Below, one piece after another: positions 26,287-34,729 of a DNA stretch of 64,000 bases (position 1 is the first letter of the stretch; the number at the start of each line of letters is the position of its first letter). The position numbers were made by a program, and so were the translations under genes. The notes beneath the pieces are model-generated. The model did no database searches. It was not told the origin of the DNA and saw nothing but the letters and a program-made list of their open reading frames with translations. Source of the DNA: Pseudofulvibacter geojedonensis (GTDB taxonomy: Bacteria > Bacteroidota > Bacteroidia > Flavobacteriales > Flavobacteriaceae). The stretch lies in the NCBI RefSeq assembly GCF_042675745.1, contig NZ_JBHTJM010000009.1, positions 310,001-374,000 of the forward strand, given 5' to 3'.

Positions 26287-27198
26287 TTAGAAAAATCTAG
26301 GTGAACGTGAAACCTTCTTCGGGAAGTTCAAATCGAACTGTAAAAACACCTCATGTGATGAAGTTGCTGCTGCTCTAATATCACTTAATATATGATCATA
26401 AGCATACCCCATACGAATGTTTGGAGTAAAAGCAAAACCGATTAATCCACTTACTGCATCTTCGTGTCTGTAAGAAGCTCCTAACTCGAAACGATCATAG
26501 AACAAAAAGTTGGTATTTACGTCAAAAGATAATGGAGCATCAAAAGATGTTTTTATCATTGTAGACGGCTTAAATTTAGTATTAGGAGATATCTGGAACA
26601 CATATCCTCCCGTTAAGAAGTAATGTTGCTGTTCTGTACCATATTTTACTCCATCTGCATCTAAATGCACACTGTTTAATATATTAGGCATAGATAAACC
26701 TACATAGTACTTCTCTCCGTAAACAAAAGCTCCTAAACCAACGTTTGGTGTAACACTGCTTACATCATTATCAAATAATGGATCATCTGGCTGCAAAGTA
26801 GTAACATCTGAAAATAAATTTCTATCGTGAATTGTGGCTCCGGCCTTAGCTCCAAATGCTAATTTATTCTCTCCTCCTAACTGTAAAGTATATGAGAAAT
26901 CTGCATAAATATTATGCTCTTTTACAGGACCATGTTGATCTGAAATAATAGACAACCCTAAACCAACATTCTTTCCTACTGGTGAGTGACCTGAAAAAGT
27001 AATGGTCTTAGGTGCTCCCTCTAATCCTGTCCATTGGTTGCGATATAGTGCAACCAATGACAAGCTTTCTTTAGATCCAGCATAAGCAGGGTTAATTATC
27101 GCCTGGTTATACATGTACTGTGTGTACTGAGGATCTTGTTGTGCGTGTAATTCTAGCATGCTAAATACTAAAACTACTAATATTATTAATTTTTTCAT
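26287..27198 (-). CDS. PorP/SprF-family outer-membrane protein
   Basis: 303 residues, signal peptide (MKKLIILVVLVFSMLELHAQ), then QDPQYTQYMYNQAIINPAYAGS, the hallmark start of the PorP/SprF family. An outer-membrane beta-barrel of about 14 strands is expected (alternating aromatic and polar segments, for example GLGLSIISDQHGPVKEHNIY). Family members assist secretion or attachment of a specific type B T9SS substrate, usually encoded next to them, as here. It lies 17 bases upstream of the OmpA gene and downstream of the 1,673-residue substrate gene. Confidence 0.92.
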   Translation of the reverse strand: MKKLIILVVLVFSMLELHAQQDPQYTQYMYNQAIINPAYAGSKESLSLVALYRNQWTGLEGAPKTITFSGHSPVGKNVGLGLSIISDQHGPVKEHNIYADFSYTLQLGGENKLAFGAKAGATIHDRNLFSDVTTLQPDDPLFDNDVSSVTPNVGLGAFVYGEKYYVGLSMPNILNSVHLDADGVKYGTEQQHYFLTGGYVFQISPNTKFKPSTMIKTSFDAPLSFDVNTNFLFYDRFELGASYRHEDAVSGLIGFAFTPNIRMGYAYDHILSDIRAAATSSHEVFLQFDLNFPKKVSRSPRFF

Positions 27199-27229
27199 TT
27201 TTTAATCTTTATAGTATTAATATCTAGTA

Positions 27230-30200
27230 TTACTGTTCTCTGTTAATATATACCCACTGAATGATTTGATCTCCATAATCTGGATGTGTAGTTCCTAAAT
27301 CTGCAACAAAGTAATACGTACCTGTAGGTAAATCTCCTCCGTTCATGATTCCCTTGTTAGCTACCCCACCAAACTCATTTGTGTAGTTGTTAAACTCGTA
27401 TACTAAACTTCCGTAACGGTTATATACTTTAAAAGTTTCTATAACATAGTTAGACAAGAATGATAAATCTAAGGTGTCATTTGTTCCATCATTGTTTGGG
27501 CTAAAACCATTTGGAATAACACAATCTAACTTTTCTGTAATGTTGATATTTAATACTAAATCACATAAATCTGCCGTAATAGTAACTGTATAAACTCCAG
27601 GAGTACCAACTGTAAGTGTTGCATTTGTTTCTCCTGCTAACACAGTACCATCTTGTTGCCATACATAAGTTGCAGCACCTGTATTACCTGTAGGAGTAGC
27701 GTCTAAAACTGTTGTTTCTCCTTGGCAAATTTCTACATCTGGTATTGTTGCAGTAAAAGATGGTGGCACAAAAGAAACATTTACTGTATCTGTTGCAGAA
27801 CATGAACCAGAAACTCCGCTCACCTCGTAAGTACCAGCAGCAACAACTGTTATTGTTTGTCCGTTTTCACCAACAATCTCACCTCCATCTTGATACCAAG
27901 TATAAGCAATACCTGCAGAACCTATGTTAGAGTTAGCTGTTAAAGTTACTGTAGAACCTTCACAAACAGTAATGTCATTTCCTAAATCCATTGTCATCGA
28001 AGCAGATTCTGTAACTACAACGCTATCTGTTCCTGTACATGCACCAACTGTAATTGTTACTTCATAAGTTCCAGCTGTATTAACTAAAATGTTATCTGTA
28101 ATTTCTCCCGCCATTACTACACCGTCTTGAGTCCACTCGTAAGTAGCTCCTGGCCCAGCATTAGTAGTAACAGTTAACACTTGGGTTGTTCCAGAACAGA
28201 TATCAAAATCTGCCCCTAAGTCTGCAGTAACTTCTTCAATTAAAGTAATGTTAACTTCATCTTGTGCAGAACATCCTGATTCATCTGTTACAATTAAAGT
28301 ATAATCTCCTGATTCTGATACTGTAATTGAATCATTCGTTTCTCCCGCTATTGTAACTCCATTTAATTGCCACTCGTAAGTTAAAGCGCTTGTTCCATTA
28401 GTATTAGAAGTAATTGTATAATCTGTTGCATTACATAAAGAAACGTCATTTCCTAAATCTACAGTAGGAACGAAAGGATCTACATTTACTACTACAGTAT
28501 CATTAATTGATGTCGTAGTTCCGTCAGTATTTAAATATGTTACTTCTGCTACATATGTTGTAGTTACTGATGGGCAAACTGTAACAGTATCTGTATTACC
28601 AATTGGTGTTCCTCCTTCGTACCAAGTAACAATAGTGTTGTTATTAGCTCCACCACCAGTACTTCCACCATTTGGTGTAAATCTCCAAGCTTCATTAGTA
28701 GCAGCCCAAGCACCTGTATTTCTATTTGGTGGAGTAAATCCAACTGTACCGTCTCCATTTTGAACTCCTAAAGTTGCTAGACCATCATTCCAATCTGTAC
28801 ATAAAGGTTTAGTAGGAACATAAATATCTATAATATTGGTAGTTTCCCATAATACAATTTGAGAAGTCGTTGCTTCTGGACAACTTGATCCAAATTGTGC
28901 AACTGTATTAAAGCTAATTACCATTGCTCTACAAGGAGCATTTCCTATTAATTGCCAAGCTATTTCTCCTCCATCACTAGGATCGATATCATGGAATACT
29001 CCGAAAATAGCATTTAAAATTGGTGTGTCGAAATCTGGATCGAAAGTAGCCGGGTCATAAGGGAATGTTGCAGCTGGTATAGTTGCTGCTGCATCTATAT
29101 TCCATTCACAATTATCATTAAAATCTGAGACTCCATCTCCATTAATATGGGTTCCTACTGCAGTATCAAAAGTTATAACTCCATTAGAACCTACAAGTAA
29201 TTCATCATATGTGTTTTCAAAGAAAGAAAAAGTAAATGGAATTGTTATTGCTGGATCTGACCAAACATCGTCTGTTCCTACACTTATAGGGTTAGCCAAA
29301 CCAGTATAAGGGAAAGGAGAAGTAGGATCTATAGCTACAACATCATAAGATGAAGTAGACTCACCTGCAGATGTATAAGTTACTGTTAAGTCTACGCAAG
29401 AATCTGTAGAACAATCAATATTTTGATCTGGTCCTGCATCTACCACTAAACAATCTGCTTCTACTATCACAATTAAAGCAAAACTTGTATAAGTTATACA
29501 TCCTGATACTGAATCTTCGACTCTGACATAAATATTTTGAGGATTAGATATATTAGTATAAGGACTTATTAATGGATTTACGTTACTCTCTGCATCTGCT
29601 TGTGACACATGGTAAGTTACAACATAATTAGGGTTGATTCCTAAGAATAATGGTGTATTAACATCTATATTAAATTGCATAAATCCATCAAAATCATCAT
29701 CTGTTTGCACCATATCTTGAATATTAGGCAAACTTAAATCTGCTTCAACAAAAGTCACACTATCTGTCGCACCACATCCGTTTTGATCTACACTTACTGT
29801 ATATTCTCCTAATTGAGTAGCTGTATATGTATTTGTTGTTTCACCATCAATTACCGTTCCGTTGAACTGCCATTCGTAAGTTTCGCTACCATTAAAGTTT
29901 CCATCTGCTGTCAATACTTCATTAATGGTATCTCCTGGACAAACAACAACTTCTCCGTTAGCTCCAACATTCACATTTAAATCAATATCAACATTCGCAC
30001 TAAAACTACCAGCCTCTAAAAATACCGCAGTATCTACAGTAGAATCACCTTCGTCCGCAATTACCATTTTAATAGTATATGTTTCACCCGGAATAACTGT
30101 AGCTGAAGCCGTTAAAGGTATTGTTCTTCCATCATATTCTATCTCAGCACCTGTAATTGTATAACCTCCAAAATATTGCTCATTTACAGCCGCACAGTTT

Positions 30201-32251
30201 CCTTCTACTTCTGGGTGAATATTTGTAACTGTAATAGATGTATTTGGATTGTCTGAGGTTGGTAAAACTGCTAAGTTTTCTACAGTACCGTCAGGCCTGG
30301 TTAAGATAAACGCAAATGAATCTGAGTAAGTACATTGAAAACTACCTCCAGGTCCGTTATATTCTGACGAAGCCATTAGGAAGTTAAATGACATACTAGC
30401 AGTATTCGGTACAAAATCAAATTGAATAAACGCAGCATCATTTGTTTGCCCTGGGGTTAACCCAGCTACATTTTCTAAATCTGCATCTCCAGCTCCACCA
30501 AAGGCTCCAGCTGGTCCAGTACCATCAAATGGCCCTGCAGCATTTATTGCTGCTCCAGACGACAATACAATTCCCGCTTCAAAAGGGAAACCTGATCCTC
30601 CATCTGTAAAATATCCTATTCCTGTATCTGCAGATCCTGCCGAATGATCTCCAGAAGTTATATTAGAAATCGTAACACAATCTCCATCAACTAAAACATC
30701 TTCAATTAATTGATTTACTGTATGAGTTGTATTATCTGTAGTAATTGGTGGTGTTGGCGTTAATACACAAATTTGAAAAGTTGTATTACTTAAAATTTGT
30801 GTTGATGTAGAATAAACTCTTACATAATAAACATTCCCTACAGTTAAGTTAGGTACTAAGTCGCTATTGTTATTTAAACTACAGAAAACTTCTGTAAGTG
30901 TTCCACATGAACCTTCATACACAGAGAAGTTTATTTCATCATCTCCTAAAACATTTTGAAAGTTAATTACATGCTCATCATTGGCAGCTGTAAATGTATA
31001 CCATACATCGTCTATCTCTTGACCAAAAGTACAAGATGGATTAACCTCTGCAGAAGCAGAAGCTCCATAAACTGTTCCAGCAACTGGCACTGTACAATTA
31101 AAACTGTTACTTACTGGCAAGTTAATAGCTGCACCACAATCATCATTAGATGGTATTGGTGGTGCTGGTGTACAAGTAAGATCTAATTGATAATTTCCTG
31201 TATTGGTTCCAAAACCAAATACATAGATATAGTATTCTGTACCAGCTGTAGAAATAAACTGTAATTCTGACTGTAACCCACATGAATCATCATTACCTCC
31301 TACACATGTTAATGTAGAGCAATCTCCTTCATATACTTGAATTTTTGTATCATAACCTGAAGCACATAAAGATGCTAAAACTACATCTCCTGTTCCTGTA
31401 AAATTATACCAAACCCCAGGTGCGTTTGTATCATTGGTTCCACAATTGATATTCTGTGCACCATTAGTTGTTGCCGCTGCTGTTGAACCTGTTTCTGAAC
31501 CACCACATGCTATCGGTATTGCTATTCCGCAAACATCTCCAGGAATTGGCGTATAAGTGGTGAAAGTTTGTTCTGTACAACCTGTAGCGCTCCCTAGCGC
31601 ATTGTAAGGCACAATTGTTACATAATATTGAGTTGTTGGAGTTAGAACTCCTAAATTGTAAGTAGTTGTATTACCTACATCTGTTGTATTTAACACATCG
31701 TTCCCTCCAGGTGTAGTTCCAACAGTTAGGTTATACCCTGTTGGGCCTCCTGATGCTGCATTCCATACCAAAACACCGTCTACTGAAGCTGCAGTATCAC
31801 CATTAGCTGGAGTTGTTAAAATAGAATCACAGTTAGGTGGAACTGTAGGAGTAAATGTTACTTCTACATCTATTGTCAATGTGATGCCATCTGAAAAAGC
31901 ATCATTATCTTGAGATGTAATAGTTAAAGAAGTAAATCCCGTAATATCTGTACCGTTGATTTCGGCAGCACACACTTGATTTGATGGAGCTCCATCTACT
32001 GAAAGATTAAAGCTATACCATCCGCCACTTGTTGTAGAACAGTTACCATTAGTAAAAGTTCCTGCTGCATTTACTAATTGTAATCCGGTAATAGCACCAG
32101 CTCCATTACAAGTAAGGTCTGTTGCATTAATTGTTAATACAGTAGGGCCATCATCTTGACCGGAAACTGTAAAAGTTTGAGTACACGTGGCTTGAGCATT
32201 TGCCAATAGGCACATACCAAGAAACGTGAAAAATAACATAATTTTTTTCAT
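27230..32251 (-). CDS. Giant surface protein with type B T9SS sorting domain
   Basis: 1,673 residues from the ATG at 32251; a longer frame start at 32314 would precede the signal peptide MKKIMLFFTFLGMCLLANAQ. In order: an FN3-like domain (~140-230), two pre-peptidase-C-like domains (~235-500; VWYNFTGTGDVVLASLC), a choice-of-anchor L domain (~510-770; FLMASSEYNGPGG), a nidogen-like stretch (FSFFENTYDELLVGSNGVI), four tandem Ig/PKD-like repeats of ~80 residues (pattern YEWxxDG...GExT...GxYxV), and the type B sorting tail (IPNGFSPNNDGTNDTLDLSF). The neighbouring SprF-like gene is its probable partner. Function: adhesin or gliding-related surface protein, inferred. Confidence 0.9.
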   Translation of the reverse strand: MKKIMLFFTFLGMCLLANAQATCTQTFTVSGQDDGPTVLTINATDLTCNGAGAITGLQLVNAAGTFTNGNCSTTSGGWYSFNLSVDGAPSNQVCAAEINGTDITGFTSLTITSQDNDAFSDGITLTIDVEVTFTPTVPPNCDSILTTPANGDTAASVDGVLVWNAASGGPTGYNLTVGTTPGGNDVLNTTDVGNTTTYNLGVLTPTTQYYVTIVPYNALGSATGCTEQTFTTYTPIPGDVCGIAIPIACGGSETGSTAAATTNGAQNINCGTNDTNAPGVWYNFTGTGDVVLASLCASGYDTKIQVYEGDCSTLTCVGGNDDSCGLQSELQFISTAGTEYYIYVFGFGTNTGNYQLDLTCTPAPPIPSNDDCGAAINLPVSNSFNCTVPVAGTVYGASASAEVNPSCTFGQEIDDVWYTFTAANDEHVINFQNVLGDDEINFSVYEGSCGTLTEVFCSLNNNSDLVPNLTVGNVYYVRVYSTSTQILSNTTFQICVLTPTPPITTDNTTHTVNQLIEDVLVDGDCVTISNITSGDHSAGSADTGIGYFTDGGSGFPFEAGIVLSSGAAINAAGPFDGTGPAGAFGGAGDADLENVAGLTPGQTNDAAFIQFDFVPNTASMSFNFLMASSEYNGPGGSFQCTYSDSFAFILTRPDGTVENLAVLPTSDNPNTSITVTNIHPEVEGNCAAVNEQYFGGYTITGAEIEYDGRTIPLTASATVIPGETYTIKMVIADEGDSTVDTAVFLEAGSFSANVDIDLNVNVGANGEVVVCPGDTINEVLTADGNFNGSETYEWQFNGTVIDGETTNTYTATQLGEYTVSVDQNGCGATDSVTFVEADLSLPNIQDMVQTDDDFDGFMQFNIDVNTPLFLGINPNYVVTYHVSQADAESNVNPLISPYTNISNPQNIYVRVEDSVSGCITYTSFALIVIVEADCLVVDAGPDQNIDCSTDSCVDLTVTYTSAGESTSSYDVVAIDPTSPFPYTGLANPISVGTDDVWSDPAITIPFTFSFFENTYDELLVGSNGVITFDTAVGTHINGDGVSDFNDNCEWNIDAAATIPAATFPYDPATFDPDFDTPILNAIFGVFHDIDPSDGGEIAWQLIGNAPCRAMVISFNTVAQFGSSCPEATTSQIVLWETTNIIDIYVPTKPLCTDWNDGLATLGVQNGDGTVGFTPPNRNTGAWAATNEAWRFTPNGGSTGGGANNNTIVTWYEGGTPIGNTDTVTVCPSVTTTYVAEVTYLNTDGTTTSINDTVVVNVDPFVPTVDLGNDVSLCNATDYTITSNTNGTSALTYEWQLNGVTIAGETNDSITVSESGDYTLIVTDESGCSAQDEVNITLIEEVTADLGADFDICSGTTQVLTVTTNAGPGATYEWTQDGVVMAGEITDNILVNTAGTYEVTITVGACTGTDSVVVTESASMTMDLGNDITVCEGSTVTLTANSNIGSAGIAYTWYQDGGEIVGENGQTITVVAAGTYEVSGVSGSCSATDTVNVSFVPPSFTATIPDVEICQGETTVLDATPTGNTGAATYVWQQDGTVLAGETNATLTVGTPGVYTVTITADLCDLVLNINITEKLDCVIPNGFSPNNDGTNDTLDLSFLSNYVIETFKVYNRYGSLVYEFNNYTNEFGGVANKGIMNGGDLPTGTYYFVADLGTTHPDYGDQIIQWVYINREQ

Positions 32252-32375
32252 GTTTTTACAATTATGGGTTATAAACTGAGCTAAATTAACAAAAAAACGC
32301 AAGCTCACTAACATTTGTTAGTAATTTAATCTAAAAAAAAAGTTAAAAAAGTAGTTTCATAGACAAATTACCCTA

Positions 32376-33317
32376 TTACGTCGACGTAATACATATATAA
32401 ACAGGAAAGTGATCACTTACCCCACCCATATATTTTTTTCCTTTGAATGTTCTAAACGGTTTTCCTTTGTGTTTTCCTTTCCATTCTTTTAAGGATAAAT
32501 CGTTAAATATGCCTGCTTTGTCAAATTTTAGCATATTATTATTGGGCCTAAAAAAATTATGAGAAATTATTATCTGATCAAATAAAAACCACTCACCTCT
32601 ATAATTTAAACTTCCTTTGTTAGGTCTTACTATAGACAAAAACGGATTAAAAAACTCTTCTGTAACCAAATATTTTTTCAAACTTTCATCGGTTGGATTA
32701 TCGTTAAAGTCTCCCATTAACACAATCTTATCTTTTAATCCAATATCGATGTTATTTTTAATAAACAAGTTGATTTGCTGCGCTGCTTGAATTCGTTTAT
32801 GAGATGTTAATTCTACCCCATCTCTTCTAGAGGGCCAATGCATTACTAACACATGTACTTTTTCATTACCTATATATCCATTTACATACAAAGCGTCTCT
32901 AGTATAATCTTTAATTCCATTCTCTTCTACAATATTAATAGGTATTGCATTTGTTTCTTCAATTTTAAAAACTTCTTCATTTACCAACAAAGCTACATCG
33001 ATACCTCGTTCGTCTGGAGAATCGTAATGAACATAATTATATTTACAAGCTTGTAATGGTTGACTTTCGATTAAATCTTCTAAAACTTTTGCGTTCTCAA
33101 CCTCTGCCACTCCTACCAATATAGGAGGGTTTCCTGAATTTTCATCTCCTATACTTTTTATAGTATTAGCTAATTTTGATATTTTTTTTCGATATCTTTT
33201 TTTGGTCCAAAACTTCTTACCCCAAGGTAAAAAATCATCATCTAAGGTATACGGATCATCTTTAACATCAAATAAGTTTTCTAAATTGTAAAATGCAATT
33301 GTATGTTTATTCATCAT
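32376..33317 (-). CDS. Endonuclease/exonuclease/phosphatase-family protein
   Basis: 313 residues, no signal peptide. It carries the EEP fold motifs: FYNLENLFD near residue 9, GVAEVEN near 70 (metal Glu), LMGDFNDNPTDESL near 205 (Asp and Asn), and GVSDHFPVYI near the end (Asp-His). This variant, with FYNLENLFDxxDDP, is widespread in Bacteroidota; substrate is unknown (DNA repair nuclease or phosphoesterase). Two adjacent ATGs exist; either start is possible. Divergent from hflX. Confidence 0.88.
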   Translation of the reverse strand: MMNKHTIAFYNLENLFDVKDDPYTLDDDFLPWGKKFWTKKRYRKKISKLANTIKSIGDENSGNPPILVGVAEVENAKVLEDLIESQPLQACKYNYVHYDSPDERGIDVALLVNEEVFKIEETNAIPINIVEENGIKDYTRDALYVNGYIGNEKVHVLVMHWPSRRDGVELTSHKRIQAAQQINLFIKNNIDIGLKDKIVLMGDFNDNPTDESLKKYLVTEEFFNPFLSIVRPNKGSLNYRGEWFLFDQIIISHNFFRPNNNMLKFDKAGIFNDLSLKEWKGKHKGKPFRTFKGKKYMGGVSDHFPVYICITST

Positions 33318-33353
33318 GAAAACAGTAAAATAGGTTCTTTAAAACCTTATATC

Positions 33354-33388
33354 TTTGTAACAAATGTAGAATCTTATATGTAATTTTG
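33354..33388 (+). promoter_or_regulatory. Bacteroidota promoter of hflX
   Basis: TTTG at 33354-33357 and TAATTTTG at 33381-33388 are separated by 23 bases. The start of transcription would fall about 10 bases before the ATG at 33407. Confidence 0.6.
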
Positions 33389-33406
33389 CAGCATTGAACT
33401 TAATTT

Positions 33407-34621
33407 ATGCTTGAGAAAAAAGAAATTCAATACGAAAAAACCGTATTAATTGGTATTATTACCAAAGACCAGAACGAAGTAAAATCTAAAGAGTATTTAG
33501 ACGAGCTTGAGTTTTTAACATATACAGCTGGAGGAGAAGTTATTAAACGCTTTACTCAAAAAATGGATATGCCTAACTCTAAAACTTTTATCGGTACTGG
33601 TAAAATGGAAGAGGTTAGACAATTTATTGAAGCCAATAATGTAGGAACAGCGATTTTTGACGACGAATTAACTCCTTCTCAACAAAAAAACATTGAAAGA
33701 ACCTTAGAGTGTAAAATACTAGACAGAACTAACCTAATACTAGATATTTTTGCTCAACGTGCTCAAACATCTTATGCTAGAACTCAAGTTGAATTAGCCC
33801 AGTATCAATATCTATTACCTAGATTAACTGGAATGTGGACTCACTTAGAGAGGCAAAGAGGAGGTATTGGAATGCGTGGTCCTGGTGAAACAGAAATAGA
33901 AACCGATAGACGTATTGTACGAGACAAAATCTCATTACTTAAAAAGAAAATTGCTGCCATAGATAAACAAATGGCCGTACAAAGAAGTAACAGAGGAAAA
34001 ATGGTTAGAGTAGCGTTAGTAGGATATACGAATGTTGGAAAGTCTACTCTAATGAATGTTATATCTAAATCTGATGTTTTTGCCGAAAATAAATTGTTTG
34101 CAACCTTAGACACTACTGTTAGAAAAGTTGTTATTAAAAACTTACCTTTTTTATTGAGTGATACAGTTGGATTTATCAGGAAATTACCTACTCAGTTAGT
34201 AGACTCGTTTAAAAGTACCTTAGATGAAGTTAGAGAAGCTGATTTACTTTTACATGTTGTAGACATTTCTCACCCTACTTTTGAAGACCATATTGCATCA
34301 GTAAACAAGATACTTGGTGAAATAAAAAGTGCTGATAAACCAACTATTATGGTTTTTAATAAAATTGATTCTTACCAGCATTTAAGTATTGATGAAGACG
34401 ACTTAGTTACAGAAAAAACGAAAGCTCATTATACACTAGATGAATGGAAACAAACTTGGATGAATCAGATTGGCAATAATGCTCTTTTTATTTCTGCTAT
34501 TAACAAAGAAAACATAGAAGATTTCAAAAAACGGGTTTATGATGAAGTAAGACGTATACATATTACGCGTTTTCCTTACAATCATTTTCTATATCCAGAC
34601 TATGACGAAAACATGGCTTAG
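33407..34621 (+). CDS. hflX: GTPase HflX
   Basis: Ribosome-associated GTPase that splits stalled or heat-damaged 70S ribosomes; cytosolic. 404 residues, normal length. The N-terminal HflX domain (about 1-190) includes GTGKMEEVRQFIEANNVGTA and RGGIGMRGPGETEIETDRR. The G domain follows: G1 GYTNVGKST near 204, G3 DTVGFIRKLP near 250, and G4 FNKID near 320. A promoter lies just upstream. It is followed by porZ on the same strand after 108 bases, with its own -7 element. Confidence 0.95.
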   Translation: MLEKKEIQYEKTVLIGIITKDQNEVKSKEYLDELEFLTYTAGGEVIKRFTQKMDMPNSKTFIGTGKMEEVRQFIEANNVGTAIFDDELTPSQQKNIERTLECKILDRTNLILDIFAQRAQTSYARTQVELAQYQYLLPRLTGMWTHLERQRGGIGMRGPGETEIETDRRIVRDKISLLKKKIAAIDKQMAVQRSNRGKMVRVALVGYTNVGKSTLMNVISKSDVFAENKLFATLDTTVRKVVIKNLPFLLSDTVGFIRKLPTQLVDSFKSTLDEVREADLLLHVVDISHPTFEDHIASVNKILGEIKSADKPTIMVFNKIDSYQHLSIDEDDLVTEKTKAHYTLDEWKQTWMNQIGNNALFISAINKENIEDFKKRVYDEVRRIHITRFPYNHFLYPDYDENMA

Positions 34622-34691
34622 CAACAGTCTAACAGACTTTTTTAATTTAATATCTCAATCAATAAAAAGACTATATTGTCGTTAAAATAAA

Positions 34692-34699
34692 TATATTTG
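34692..34699 (+). promoter_or_regulatory. -7 element of porZ
   Basis: TATATTTG matches TAnnTTTG, 31 bases before the porZ ATG. No well-spaced TTTG was found upstream of it. Confidence 0.45.
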
Positions 34700-34729
34700 A
34701 ACTAATAGTTCTTTTTAAAAGCTAAAAAA

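Noticed and set aside
27480..28480. Regularly spaced repeats that might suggest a repeat array
   Set aside because: Spacing of ~240 bases and protein-level similarity only; they are Ig-like domains within a coding frame, not a CRISPR array.
29925..31186. Several open frames opposite the giant surface protein
   Set aside because: They follow from Thr/Val/Gly codon use in the real gene; no signal or motif.
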